A stretch of 64,000 nucleotides of DNA from Leptospira licerasiae serovar Varillal str. VAR 010 (lineage in GTDB: Bacteria; Spirochaetota; Leptospiria; Leptospirales; Leptospiraceae), in assembly GCF_000244755.1 (NCBI RefSeq), contig NZ_AHOO02000005.1:186001-250000 (forward strand). Direction: 5' to 3'. Under the pieces are notes generated by a model. That model saw only the letters and a list, made by a program, of their open reading frames with translations, was not told where the DNA came from and ran no database searches. Below are positions 24,204-32,689 of this stretch, in pieces; positions within the stretch are counted from its first letter, which is position 1; every line of letters begins with the position of its first letter. The position numbers were made by a program, and so were the translations under genes.

Positions 24204-24637
24204 AAACGTTTCGATTTTTTCTCTTCTTATTACTTATTATATTTCCACTGAATTCCTGCATAACGACTGTCGCGCAAACTCCGGATTCTGTCGGTATGCC
24301 GAAAGTTCTTAGAGAAGAGGCAAAAAGCCAATACAAAAAAGGGGAAAAGCGAATTGGAAATTTGCTCGAAGCCGCCGCCGATTCCATTGAAGCAGGAGAC
24401 AAGAACGCAAGAGCCGCAATCAAAGGAGAAAAGGAGATTCAGAAAGAAAACTCCAACTTGCAAAGAGAAGCTGGATGGGGAGATGGCCTCCAAGATCTCG
24501 GTTGGTTTTTCATTGTGGTATTGATAACTGTTTTTCTTATTTTATTTCTCTACCTCATAATCAGAGGTAAGATCCAGATCCCTTTTATTTCTAAGTTCCT
24601 ACCATTTGGAAGTACCGGAAACTCTTCAGGATCCTAA
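24200..24637 (+). CDS. Unimolecular spanin candidate (lipoprotein with C-terminal membrane span)
   Basis: A 145-residue protein with lipoprotein signal (PLNSC, Cys20), a helical charged middle of about 80 residues, and a strongly hydrophobic span at about 102-122 (WFFIVVLITVFLILFLYLII) followed by a short tail. Outer-membrane lipid anchor plus inner-membrane span in one chain is the hallmark of u-spanins such as phage T1 gp11, which fuse the two membranes at lysis. The gene is the last of the lysis cassette. Alternative: an unrelated lipoprotein. No separate Rz/Rz1 pair was seen. Confidence 0.7.
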   Translation: MKTFRFFLFLLLIIFPLNSCITTVAQTPDSVGMPKVLREEAKSQYKKGEKRIGNLLEAAADSIEAGDKNARAAIKGEKEIQKENSNLQREAGWGDGLQDLGWFFIVVLITVFLILFLYLIIRGKIQIPFISKFLPFGSTGNSSGS

Positions 24638-24772
24638 TTTCCTTTTCGAATCGTTCTCAGAAATGGGGACGATTCCCAAATATTATTTGATCTTTTTCGC
24701 TTTCTTTGAGTATGCTATATAATAAACATTTATTAGAAATCAGCGAAAGCCCCCGTTTTTTCCCAAGTTTTC
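24638..24772. other. Phage-chromosome junction region
   Basis: These 135 bases hold no gene. They are AT-rich and lie between the convergent phage spanin gene and the chromosomal membrane-protein gene. The right phage end should be here or just inside the following gene. I could not fix it: no clear terminal inverted repeat or target duplication is readable without the left end. Confidence 0.5.
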
Positions 24773-26974
24773 TCAAAGAATCCCAAATTCAGTTACGTTT
24801 TTAATGCACATCCCGACCGGGGGTAACGCTCGCGGACACGCATTCAAAAGTTTAGTAACCGCCTCGGAGGGTCCCTGCTCTTTACGAATTTGAATCGCAA
24901 GATCTTTGGCTTCGTTCAGACGATTTGTATGATAATACATGTCCGCAAGATGAAGATTATTTTGTGAATGATCTCTGGAAATAGATCTCAGCTCTTCCGA
25001 CAAACGAATTGCTTCTTCGATATCTCCTGTCTTTTTTGCACAATAAGAGAGAATAAAAAGCATCTCTGGATCTTTTACGATCCCCATCTCCTTCAATTCT
25101 TTGGCAGCCATATAAGCTGTTTGATAATCTTTGATCTTCAGCCCGAGCTTTAAGATTAACTTAGAACGAATCGGATGCGATTCTTTGCTTCCTTGTAGAT
25201 CAGAGAGGAATTTTCTCAATTCGGAAACCGAATTAGTTCTTTTGATCCGATCCGAAATTTCTTTCCAAGAAGAAATGCTTCCGCTATGTCTGGGCGAAGT
25301 TTCATTTAGACTAAAAGAAGAATGTTCCGAAACTTCTTCCGTCCGGATCGAATGGATCATTCTGTTAAACTGATCCGCTAAACTACCGATCTCATCCCAG
25401 GCTTCGGGATGTAATTCTCTTTGTAGATCCCCTTCTGTCGCAAGTTCTAAAGCAGAGTATAATCTGTCCAAAGGATAGATCACGAAGAAGGAGAAAAACG
25501 AATTGATCGCTATTGAAAAAAGAAGAAGACAAACTAAGAATGCAATCACCGGCTTTTTCAACAATCCGGTCTCGAATAACAGAAATTCCTGATATGGAAT
25601 ACCGATCTCTTTCATCTGGGTTTTACCGGGAGATTTTTGGATTATGGAATAATAATATTCTCCCATCGCAAGTCCTGGTATCCTTCTGAAACGAGGTTCT
25701 CCTTCCGGGACCAATTCTCTCATCTGGTCTAACGTAAAACTTCGTAACGCCTCTCCTTCTGCAGAAGAGTTTTTAACGGACCCGGAAAGTATTTTTAAGA
25801 ACAATGCCAACTTCTCCTCTTTACCGTCCGGAGAGATCTGTTCCAAAATCCCTTCTCGGATATCTTTAGGAGGAAGATTTCTGATTTTTTTACGGACCTT
25901 CTCCAAACTTTTCGAAAAGCCTATTAGATTTTCAGAATATTTCTCCGAGCCCTTTAATGACTCCGCAACTTTTGCGTAGGAAGGAAACTCCTTATTTAGA
26001 GCGGAGGGATTATTCCAAATAAAGGAAAGGATCAGATCTCTTTTTGACTCCGTGAAAAAAGAAGTCTCTAATCCGCCGGAGGTAGTCAAAATAAACCCGT
26101 CATTGTCTTGCACTGAAAGAGAATAAGAATCTGGAGATAGATCCTGAGCTTTTAATCTTTCCTTAACTGTTTCGTTAAAGGATTCTAATCCGGGTTGTAA
26201 AAATAACCAACTGCTTCCTTGGAATACGAATAATAATAACAATACAATCCCTAGTAGAACGGGAGATCTAAGACTGAAAGCTTCTCCTGATGCCCTTAAA
26301 TGGATCAACCATGCTAAAAACAACGCAGTCAAAAAGATCGGATTCCAAAAAGAAAGCCCTATGGCTCTATCCAAAGGATAAGCGATCTCTTTTAAATGGA
26401 AAAGTATAGTAGTTCCAAGAAGAAGTAAAAAAGGCACCCAAAGAGAAAGCGCCATTAATTGTATATCGGATCGATGTGCCTGAAAGCCTCTCCAAACACC
26501 AAAAAGTAATATTACGGAAATATAAATAACTCCGAACCAAAAGATCACTCTTTCGTCGGCCCTGTGAATTACGTCGAAAACCCCGCCGCCAAAATCATAA
26601 ACAGGTTTGGAAAATATTGTGCCCACAATATGCAGAACCAAAATACTTAAGGCCAGAAAATATCCGGCTCCCAATAAAATCCTTCCGGTCTTTTCCGAGG
26701 CCTGTGGATTCAGTAGGAAAAAATACAAACAAAGGTGAGCACATAGTAAAAACGCAGAAGGAAGCGAAACCCATCTATGCAAAAAAGAAAGAGGATGGAA
26801 AAAGGAAGTCCCTATCAAAAAGGAAAGTTCGAGTAAAGCGCAATATAGGAATACCCACCCTAAATGTAAGGTTGTTTCGTACTTTTCCTTTCTAATTAAT
26901 AGAAAAAAAGCGCAGAGCCCGGAAAGAATAAACCCGGTGAGGTAACTTACGCTGGAAAAAGTTAAAACGGCCAT
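24773..26974 (-). CDS. 7TM/HAMP/TPR membrane protein
   Basis: A 733-residue protein. The first 250 residues hold seven or so membrane spans; then an extracytoplasmic region (about 270-470), another span (475-500) followed by a HAMP domain (YPLDRLYSALELATEGD and DEIGSLADQFNRMI, about 500-555). The C-terminal 170 residues carry TPR-like helices (AYMAAKELKEMG, ILSYCAKKTGDIEEAIRLSE). No kinase, cyclase or phosphatase domain follows the HAMP. The last 20 residues look unlike the TPRs, and the gene ends at the phage junction, so truncation by insertion is possible. Confidence 0.72.
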   Translation of the reverse strand: MAVLTFSSVSYLTGFILSGLCAFFLLIRKEKYETTLHLGWVFLYCALLELSFLIGTSFFHPLSFLHRWVSLPSAFLLCAHLCLYFFLLNPQASEKTGRILLGAGYFLALSILVLHIVGTIFSKPVYDFGGGVFDVIHRADERVIFWFGVIYISVILLFGVWRGFQAHRSDIQLMALSLWVPFLLLLGTTILFHLKEIAYPLDRAIGLSFWNPIFLTALFLAWLIHLRASGEAFSLRSPVLLGIVLLLLFVFQGSSWLFLQPGLESFNETVKERLKAQDLSPDSYSLSVQDNDGFILTTSGGLETSFFTESKRDLILSFIWNNPSALNKEFPSYAKVAESLKGSEKYSENLIGFSKSLEKVRKKIRNLPPKDIREGILEQISPDGKEEKLALFLKILSGSVKNSSAEGEALRSFTLDQMRELVPEGEPRFRRIPGLAMGEYYYSIIQKSPGKTQMKEIGIPYQEFLLFETGLLKKPVIAFLVCLLLFSIAINSFFSFFVIYPLDRLYSALELATEGDLQRELHPEAWDEIGSLADQFNRMIHSIRTEEVSEHSSFSLNETSPRHSGSISSWKEISDRIKRTNSVSELRKFLSDLQGSKESHPIRSKLILKLGLKIKDYQTAYMAAKELKEMGIVKDPEMLFILSYCAKKTGDIEEAIRLSEELRSISRDHSQNNLHLADMYYHTNRLNEAKDLAIQIRKEQGPSEAVTKLLNACPRALPPVGMCIKNVTEFGIL

Positions 26975-26988
26975 GATGGATCAAAGGA

Positions 26989-27573
26989 TCATTTTACACA
27001 AATTACAGCGAATTTGTTCGTGCTGGGACTTGGAGAGAAATCTCCACTGCTTAAGTTTACGGTCATATAGTCCCCTTTATCTCCAGCAGCGCTTGTAGAC
27101 CAAAATAATCCGATGGCTTTGATCTTTTTATCCGCTCTTTTGGAGAATGTCTTTAACTCTTCCTTGTCCGGGAGTCTCTTTCTTCTGGAAGAACAATAAC
27201 GAACCGCATCTTCCCAAGCAACCGGGGATCCAGCTTCTTCATCCCAGCCATGTTTTCCATAAACAGGGGTCTTATCCAAATATTCCTGAACGATAAAGTA
27301 TCCGAAAAATACGATCAATGCTACAGCAAGAAATCCTAAAACTTTTACGAGAGTGCCGGAACTTCCTCCTGATTGAGGAGCTTTCATAGGGAGCTCTTTC
27401 ATCGTTTCTGAGATTTTACTAGCGACAGTCTGTTGTTGGTGGCGATTTGAACGACCGTGATCCGGCCTTTTTTTCTGCTGATGGCCGCGGTTTCCTCCTC
27501 CTGGATGTTTGTGGGAAGATTCTTGTTTTTTATTCCCGGAGGTTTTGCGGGGAGGCTTACGACGGTTCGCCAT
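26989..27573 (-). CDS. Membrane protein with basic tail and DUF1566/Lcl-like domain
   Basis: A 194-residue protein. Residues 1-60 are a basic, His/Gln/Lys-rich disordered tail; 74-95 a membrane span; 110-194 a small domain with the phrase VAWEDAVRYCSSRRKRLPDKEEL and a C-terminal ICVK, typical of formylglycine-enzyme/Lcl-like (DUF1566) domains often found outside the membrane in Leptospira. Function not known. It precedes the membrane protein gene by 14 bases and diverges from the homoserine dehydrogenase gene. Confidence 0.62.
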   Translation of the reverse strand: MANRRKPPRKTSGNKKQESSHKHPGGGNRGHQQKKRPDHGRSNRHQQQTVASKISETMKELPMKAPQSGGSSGTLVKVLGFLAVALIVFFGYFIVQEYLDKTPVYGKHGWDEEAGSPVAWEDAVRYCSSRRKRLPDKEELKTFSKRADKKIKAIGLFWSTSAAGDKGDYMTVNLSSGDFSPSPSTNKFAVICVK

Positions 27574-27776
27574 AAAGTGGGTTATCCTTTGAGTCGATGG
27601 ATTTGGACCAATTTACTCTAAAAGGTCCGAGACGAATTTTAAAATCGTCCGTAAAAGAATCTCTACCAAGACTAGCTCATTTAGTAAAGAAAAAACCGCC
27701 AGGCCGAAAGGAAAGCCCCTATACATACTTAAAAAAGGTCGAATGTTTCCAGTATAGCCGAAAGGATTGTCCCAGA

Positions 27777-29066
27777 ATGCAGACGATTCGAATCGGATTA
27801 ATTGGCGCAGGCACAGTCGGCTCAGGAGTTCTTAAAATTCTTTCGGAAGAATCCGCAAGATACGAAAAAGAATACGGTATCTCCCTAAATGTACATACGA
27901 TTTGTACCCGAACTCCCTCTAAAATCGCCCCTATTTCGAAATTATTTTCCAAAGTAAGAATAACAGACGATTACAAACAAGTGGTGGGAAACCCCGAAAT
28001 CGATTTGATCATCGAGCTTGTCGGAGGTACAACAATCTCCGAAGAGATCGTATTAGGAGCATTACAATCCAAACAGACTGTAATCACTGCCAACAAAGCT
28101 CTACTTTCCGAAAAAGGAGAGATCATTTTTAGGGCCGCAGAAGAAAACCAAACGGAAATAGGATTTGAAGCTTCTGTGGGAGGTTCGATCCCCATTATAC
28201 GAGCCATACGAAATTGTTTGGCGGGGGATAAGGTCCTAGGACTTTACGGGATCTTAAACGGAACAACTAACTTCATCCTTTCCAAAATGGAAACGGAAGG
28301 TTTAGATTATAAAGAAGCTTTAAAACTCGCTCAAGAAAAGGGATTTGCGGAAGCGGACCCTAGCTTCGACGTCGAAGGTATAGATACCGCTCATAAAATC
28401 AGTATTTTAGGATCTTTGGCCTTCGGCGAAAAGATCCCCTTACAGAACATAGTGGTCGAAGGTATAACAAAGATTACACGATTAGATATCGCGTTCGCTT
28501 CAGATTTGGGTTATAGAATAAAGTTACTCGGCCTTGTAAGAAAATTGGACGGCAAGGTAGAAGCCAGAGTCCAACCTGTAATGATCCCAAAACACCATGC
28601 GTTTGCAAGCGTGATGAATGAGACAAATGCAGTATATTATAAGACTGCATTTGCCGGCCCAGGTTTGATCGTAGGGAAAGGGGCAGGAGCTTTGCCTACC
28701 GCGTCTGCAGTTGTTTCAGATCTGATCTATTACGGCTCAAGGCGGGGCAAAAATCTTCCGATGGAAAAGAACAGATTTCCAAAAGCCTCGATATCGGAAG
28801 CGAATCAAACGGAAGCTAGATATTATCTGAGATTCAATACCTTGGACCAACCAGGGGTTTTGGCGGAAATCGCAAGAGATTTGGGAACAAACGGAGTATC
28901 GATTTCTTCTGTCCGTCAAAACGAATCTGAAAAGGAACCTGCAGAAGTAGTAGTAGTAACACATCCTTGTGTGGAAGCTTCGATTTCTGCGTCTTTAGGA
29001 AGGATTGACGCTTCTGAAGTGGTTTTAGAACCCTCGGTTGCAATCCGCTTGGAAGACAAATTGTAA
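27777..29066 (+). CDS. hom: Homoserine dehydrogenase
   Basis: A 429-residue enzyme that reduces aspartate semialdehyde to homoserine in threonine and methionine synthesis. The N-terminal NAD(P) loop is [12 protein letters not shown] (5-16), the catalytic signature [17 protein letters not shown] lies near 155-170, and a C-terminal ACT domain (about 350-425) gives feedback control, as usual for the single-domain enzyme with regulation. I chose ATG 27777 because the family starts with the Rossmann loop; an in-frame ATG 60 codons upstream would add a basic non-family tail. Followed after three bases by a small gene. Confidence 0.93.
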   Translation: MQTIRIGLIGAGTVGSGVLKILSEESARYEKEYGISLNVHTICTRTPSKIAPISKLFSKVRITDDYKQVVGNPEIDLIIELVGGTTISEEIVLGALQSKQTVITANKALLSEKGEIIFRAAEENQTEIGFEASVGGSIPIIRAIRNCLAGDKVLGLYGILNGTTNFILSKMETEGLDYKEALKLAQEKGFAEADPSFDVEGIDTAHKISILGSLAFGEKIPLQNIVVEGITKITRLDIAFASDLGYRIKLLGLVRKLDGKVEARVQPVMIPKHHAFASVMNETNAVYYKTAFAGPGLIVGKGAGALPTASAVVSDLIYYGSRRGKNLPMEKNRFPKASISEANQTEARYYLRFNTLDQPGVLAEIARDLGTNGVSISSVRQNESEKEPAEVVVVTHPCVEASISASLGRIDASEVVLEPSVAIRLEDKL

Positions 29067-29069
29067 ATT

Positions 29070-29399
29070 ATGAGCGAATTCCCCTGCACATTATCCTTAC
29101 ATGAAGGATTCGGGGATTCACATTTGGATTTATTTTTGGATATTGACGGAAATTCTCGTCTAATCACCTTCGGAACGGTCGCTTCCTATTGGGACTTGCT
29201 CCAAAGTGGATCGAAAATAACTTTTCAAAGAAAGAAAGATCACAGAAGGATCTATCTGGACTTAGAAGGCGAAATCGAAGAGAAAGGACGACTTAGGATA
29301 CTCTACCGCGGATCCGCCAAAACGGATTCCAGATCGGAAGAAGTCTCCGGATGGACGGAATTGACAGCCACCATCAAAGACGGAACAATGATGTTTTAA
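29070..29399 (+). CDS. Small protein, possibly LigD phosphoesterase-like
   Basis: A 109-residue beta-rich protein with phrases [13 protein letters not shown] and [20 protein letters not shown]. These recall short bacterial proteins related to the 3'-phosphoesterase domain of LigD, but the match is weak and the metal site is not clearly kept. It lies between hom and a STAS gene in one direction with 3- and 16-base gaps, so it is likely cotranscribed. Confidence 0.5.
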   Translation: MSEFPCTLSLHEGFGDSHLDLFLDIDGNSRLITFGTVASYWDLLQSGSKITFQRKKDHRRIYLDLEGEIEEKGRLRILYRGSAKTDSRSEEVSGWTELTATIKDGTMMF

Positions 29400-29415
29400 C
29401 GCGGATCGGGATAAA

Positions 29416-29787
29416 ATGGCAAAAACGGAATTCGAAGGCCTATACATAGAAACTAAAAAAGACTCCGTCGGAGACAAAGAAGTTTTAATCGTCATTATGA
29501 ACGGAAAAGTGACGAATACGAACGCTTTCGAAATTTCCAGAAAGATCAACTTCGTTTTCGACGAAGGGATCTACGAGATTATCTTGGACCTTTCTTCTTT
29601 GGAATATATCAATAGTGTTGGGGTCGCGACACTATTAACTTTAATCAAAACCGTAGACCAACATAACGGAAAGATCGTAATCGGTGGATTGAATCACTTC
29701 TTGGAGAATGTGATCCGATTGATGGAATTACCTAAAAAGGTGGCGATCTATCATACCCTCGACGAGGCCAAAGCGGTCTTTAAATAA
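29416..29787 (+). CDS. STAS-domain anti-sigma factor antagonist
   Basis: A 123-residue STAS protein. The signature [12 protein letters not shown] contains the likely phosphorylated Ser67, and the end ([14 protein letters not shown]) is standard for SpoIIAA-like antagonists. Such proteins release sigma factors or other partners when dephosphorylated. No anti-sigma partner gene is adjacent; Leptospira genomes carry many scattered STAS and SpoIIE-type genes. Last gene of the hom run. Confidence 0.88.
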   Translation: MAKTEFEGLYIETKKDSVGDKEVLIVIMNGKVTNTNAFEISRKINFVFDEGIYEIILDLSSLEYINSVGVATLLTLIKTVDQHNGKIVIGGLNHFLENVIRLMELPKKVAIYHTLDEAKAVFK

Positions 29788-29798
29788 TCTTATAGTCC

Positions 29799-29863
29799 GT
29801 CCCAAAATTAGGCTTTCGGTCGATACCATGGCATGGGCTTCAAGAGACTGGACCTTTTGGGAC
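29799..29863. repeat. Inverted repeat between convergent genes
   Basis: GTCCCAAAA (29799-29807) and TTTTGGGAC (29855-29863) are exact reverse complements with a 47-base loop, placed in the 82-base gap between the convergent STAS and coaB genes. A long-loop terminator or other structure is possible; there is no strong U-run. Confidence 0.4.
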
Positions 29864-29869
29864 AGGCCC

Positions 29870-30556
29870 TTATCTAATACTTTCTTGCCTAGAAAGAATA
29901 TCCAAATATTCTAAAATACCTTTGGCGATAGCCTCTTTGGAGGCAGGACCGATTTCCTTTTTAGAACCTTCTTTTCCGTAAATGACTACGCTAGTATCCA
30001 AATCTCCAAAACCCTTGGAGTCTTTGCCCACGTAATTCCCTACTATAAAGTCCAGATTTTTTCTTTCAAGCTTACCAAGTGCGTTTTGGTCCAAAAGATC
30101 CGTTTCGGCAGAAAAACCTACACGCAGCACATCTTTCAGATCTTGTTCTTGGATCTTTTCATGAACGGAAACAAGTATGTCCGGATTTTTGATCAGTTCC
30201 AGAACTAGGGTTTCGCTTCCTTCTTCTTTCTTGATCTTGGATTCATTTGCATTCTTAGGACGAAAATCCGCTGGAGCGGCAGCCATAATGAGTATAGAAG
30301 AAGAAGTCACCTCTTTCAAGATTGCATCCTTCATTTCCAGAGTAGTTTCTACTTTTACGACTCTTGCTCCTTTCGGTTCGGAATATTTCGGTTCAGTTAA
30401 TCCGCGGATATATACGACTTCTTTGGCTATTTGAGTCGCTTCTTGGGCTAAACAATATCCCATTTTTCCGGAAGATGCGTTAGAAATAAAACGCACTGGA
30501 TCGATCCACTCTCTGGTGGGTCCCGAACTTATTATAATTTTTGAATATTTATCCAA
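29870..30556 (-). CDS. coaB: Phosphopantothenate-cysteine ligase (CoaB)
   Basis: A 228-residue enzyme joining cysteine to phosphopantothenate in coenzyme A synthesis. It begins with the CoaB signature ISSGPTREWIDPVRFISNASSG (motif at 9-30), has the nucleotide loop and VGFSAETD further on. In most bacteria CoaB is fused to CoaC; here it is a separate chain, preceded by the coaC gene with an 11-base gap, so the pair forms an operon and probably a complex. Confidence 0.92.
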   Translation of the reverse strand: MDKYSKIIISSGPTREWIDPVRFISNASSGKMGYCLAQEATQIAKEVVYIRGLTEPKYSEPKGARVVKVETTLEMKDAILKEVTSSSILIMAAAPADFRPKNANESKIKKEEGSETLVLELIKNPDILVSVHEKIQEQDLKDVLRVGFSAETDLLDQNALGKLERKNLDFIVGNYVGKDSKGFGDLDTSVVIYGKEGSKKEIGPASKEAIAKGILEYLDILSRQESIR

Positions 30557-30567
30557 GATTAAACATC

Positions 30568-31107
30568 TTATTTAGAAGTTTTCAGATACATTTCTATGAT
30601 CTTTTTTTGCATTACCGGGACATCAGCCAGTTTGCCGTAACCTTCGTCACCGCAGACCACTACTCCTTCCTGAGGATCTAAAATGATCACTCCGTCCCCT
30701 TTCAAACGAGCAAGATTCCTTTGAGTCGCCGGATGAGTGAACATATTCGGATTCATCGCAGGTGCGACCAACACAGGACATTTCGCAGCAAGATAGGTAG
30801 AAGTTACAAGATCATCCGCAATTCCGTTGGCCATTTTAGCGATAATATTTGCGGTAGCCGGAACCACTGCAATCACCGCAGCACGATTCCTTGCATCTAT
30901 ATGCGCCATTCCCTGCTCATATTCGTCTACTTGGACTTTTTTTCCGGTAAGAGCTTCGAATGTGATCGGACCTATAAAGTTAGTGGCATTCCGGGTCATG
31001 ATCACGGAAACAGGATAACCTTCTTTGGTAAGATTACGCACCAGTTCGCATGCCCTAAAGGCTGCGATACTTCCACTGACTGCTATCAGAATATCCTTTT
31101 TGTCCAT
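30568..31107 (-). CDS. coaC: Phosphopantothenoylcysteine decarboxylase (CoaC)
   Basis: A 179-residue flavoprotein of the HFCD family. [19 protein letters not shown] at the N-terminus, the PAMNPNMF motif near 118-125 and a C-terminal GDEGYGKLA (substrate-recognition clamp with the expected cysteine just before) mark it as CoaC. It decarboxylates phosphopantothenoylcysteine to phosphopantetheine with FMN. First gene of the coaC-coaB operon. Confidence 0.92.
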   Translation of the reverse strand: MDKKDILIAVSGSIAAFRACELVRNLTKEGYPVSVIMTRNATNFIGPITFEALTGKKVQVDEYEQGMAHIDARNRAAVIAVVPATANIIAKMANGIADDLVTSTYLAAKCPVLVAPAMNPNMFTHPATQRNLARLKGDGVIILDPQEGVVVCGDEGYGKLADVPVMQKKIIEMYLKTSK

Positions 31108-31143
31108 AGTGCAGATCCAAAACCGATCTATTAGATTTACAAC

Positions 31144-32481
31144 TTAAATCGCAAAGGAAGAAGGAGCGGAAAGCCTTGTAAAACGAACGGTCATGATCTT
31201 ATTTCCATCCATCTTTTCTACGGTCAGTTTACCCTCCGGGATCGCAACTTCTGTCCCTTCCTTAGGCATATCTTCTAACTTCTCTAAAATAAAACCTGCG
31301 ATTGTGCGGATATCGTTTAACTCTTCTTCTTCGATCCCGGTTAAGATCTCTTTTAATTCGTCGAGTTCGGTTTCACCGTCTATATCAAATGCATCAGGAG
31401 AATGTGATGGAACTGCGTCCGTTTCGTGATCGTCTGTCTCGTCCCGGATCTCACCAAAAACTTCTTCCACTATGTCTTCCATAGTAAGTAGTCCTGAAAC
31501 TCCACCGTACTCGTCGATCACGATCGCCATATGTTGTTTTGCGAGTCGTAACTTTTGAAGTACCTTCTCGATCGACATACCTTCCGGAACGACGATTGGA
31601 GGTTGCATGATCGTAGTAACTTTTGCTTTTTTGTTCCGTTTAGATTCGGAAAGCCAAGCTAAGAAAGCCTGCACGTGAATGATACCAACGATATTATCAG
31701 TTGTTCCGTCATACACTGGATATCTGGAAAAATGATGTTCCGCGATAATAGAAAGCACTCCGTCCATTTGACTGTCGGCAGGGATTCCTACAATACTCAA
31801 ACGATGTGTCATCACATCCTTAGCCAAATGTTCCGAGAATTGGAAAGTATTTTGAATGATCTGAAATTCTTCCTGATCGATATTTCCCTGTTTGTTCTGT
31901 TCCTGGATCAGTATCATCAACTCTTCAGGAGAATGGATAATACGATGGGAATCTTCCTTAAAACCGATCATCTTAAGAAGAAAAGAAGTCATTCCATTTA
32001 AGAAAAATGTAATAGGAAAGAACAGATAATAGAAAAAGAATATAGGAGCGCTTGTCACCAAGGCCAACGTCTCGGTCTTTTGGATAGCAACAGTTTTAGG
32101 AAGAAGTTCTCCTAAAAGAATATGCAAAAATGTGATCAATGCAAATGAGATGGCGACTGCAATTCCATGGATCGTTAGATCTGAATCAGGATAGCCTGCG
32201 TAATGAAAAATGGGTTCTATCCAACTGGACAGATACCCTTCTCCTACCCAACCAAGAAGTAGACTTGCAATTGTGATCCCCACCTGACAGACGGAGAGCA
32301 TATCGTTCAACATGCTGGCCGCTTTTTTGGTGAGAACAGCCATCGGTATACCGTCCCTGATCAATTCCTCCAAACGAGAAGGTCTGATCGAGACCAAGGC
32401 AAATTCCGCAGATACGAAAAATCCGTTGGCGAATATAAGAAGGAGTATTACAAAAAATCCAATTACGTCCATTAACGGCAA
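31144..32481 (-). CDS. CNNM/CorC (HlyC-type) CBS-domain membrane protein
   Basis: A 445-residue protein. Residues 1-190 form the CNNM (DUF21) membrane domain with about four spans (first [20 protein letters not shown]). Two CBS domains follow (about 215-335; [11 protein letters not shown] and [20 protein letters not shown]). The C-terminal CorC_HlyC domain (about 350-440) is complete. Members move or sense Mg2+ or other divalent ions; in Leptospira they are often named hemolysin TlyC, a name based on old evidence. Transport role is inferred from the family. Confidence 0.9.
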   Translation of the reverse strand: MPLMDVIGFFVILLLIFANGFFVSAEFALVSIRPSRLEELIRDGIPMAVLTKKAASMLNDMLSVCQVGITIASLLLGWVGEGYLSSWIEPIFHYAGYPDSDLTIHGIAVAISFALITFLHILLGELLPKTVAIQKTETLALVTSAPIFFFYYLFFPITFFLNGMTSFLLKMIGFKEDSHRIIHSPEELMILIQEQNKQGNIDQEEFQIIQNTFQFSEHLAKDVMTHRLSIVGIPADSQMDGVLSIIAEHHFSRYPVYDGTTDNIVGIIHVQAFLAWLSESKRNKKAKVTTIMQPPIVVPEGMSIEKVLQKLRLAKQHMAIVIDEYGGVSGLLTMEDIVEEVFGEIRDETDDHETDAVPSHSPDAFDIDGETELDELKEILTGIEEEELNDIRTIAGFILEKLEDMPKEGTEVAIPEGKLTVEKMDGNKIMTVRFTRLSAPSSFAI

Positions 32482-32689
32482 GATCTTCCGAATGTAAGAT
32501 TTAGGCGGATTGCTAGATCGAAAGAATAAAACAAGGTGGGAAAAATATCGCTTTGGTCCGGAAAAATCCGGCTTCTACTGTCGGGGTCCATCTATCTGTG
32601 ATACCATCCATGAAAAACGGTGCATTGTCGAGTGTTTTGGAGACAAAAAAATGAAAATTTGCCCTTTTACCGAACCCGGTTTAGAGGGA

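Larger units (their letters stand above)
1..24772. mobile_element. Mu-type transposable prophage, right part (left end outside window)
   Basis: The block contains a cI-type repressor facing a Ner-like frame, a DDE transposase followed by an AAA+ ATPase, Gam, a GemA-like protein, terminase, portal/MuF, prohead protease and capsid. That set is diagnostic of transposable phages. The right limit is set between the last phage gene (stop at 24,637) and the first chromosomal gene (stop at 24,773). The left limit is not visible because minus-strand virion genes run off position 1. I could not identify terminal repeats or a target duplication. Gene order differs from Mu: the head genes lie on two opposed arms. 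Confidence 0.88.

Noticed and set aside
22648..24670. GTCCCCAT at 22648 and its complement ATGGGGAC at 24663 as possible phage end repeats
   Set aside because: Only eight bases match, the flanks differ, and the first copy lies between phage genes 2 kb from the end.
24638..24772. tRNA gene as an attachment site at the prophage end
   Set aside because: No cloverleaf or tRNA-like 3' end could be found; a transposable phage does not need one.
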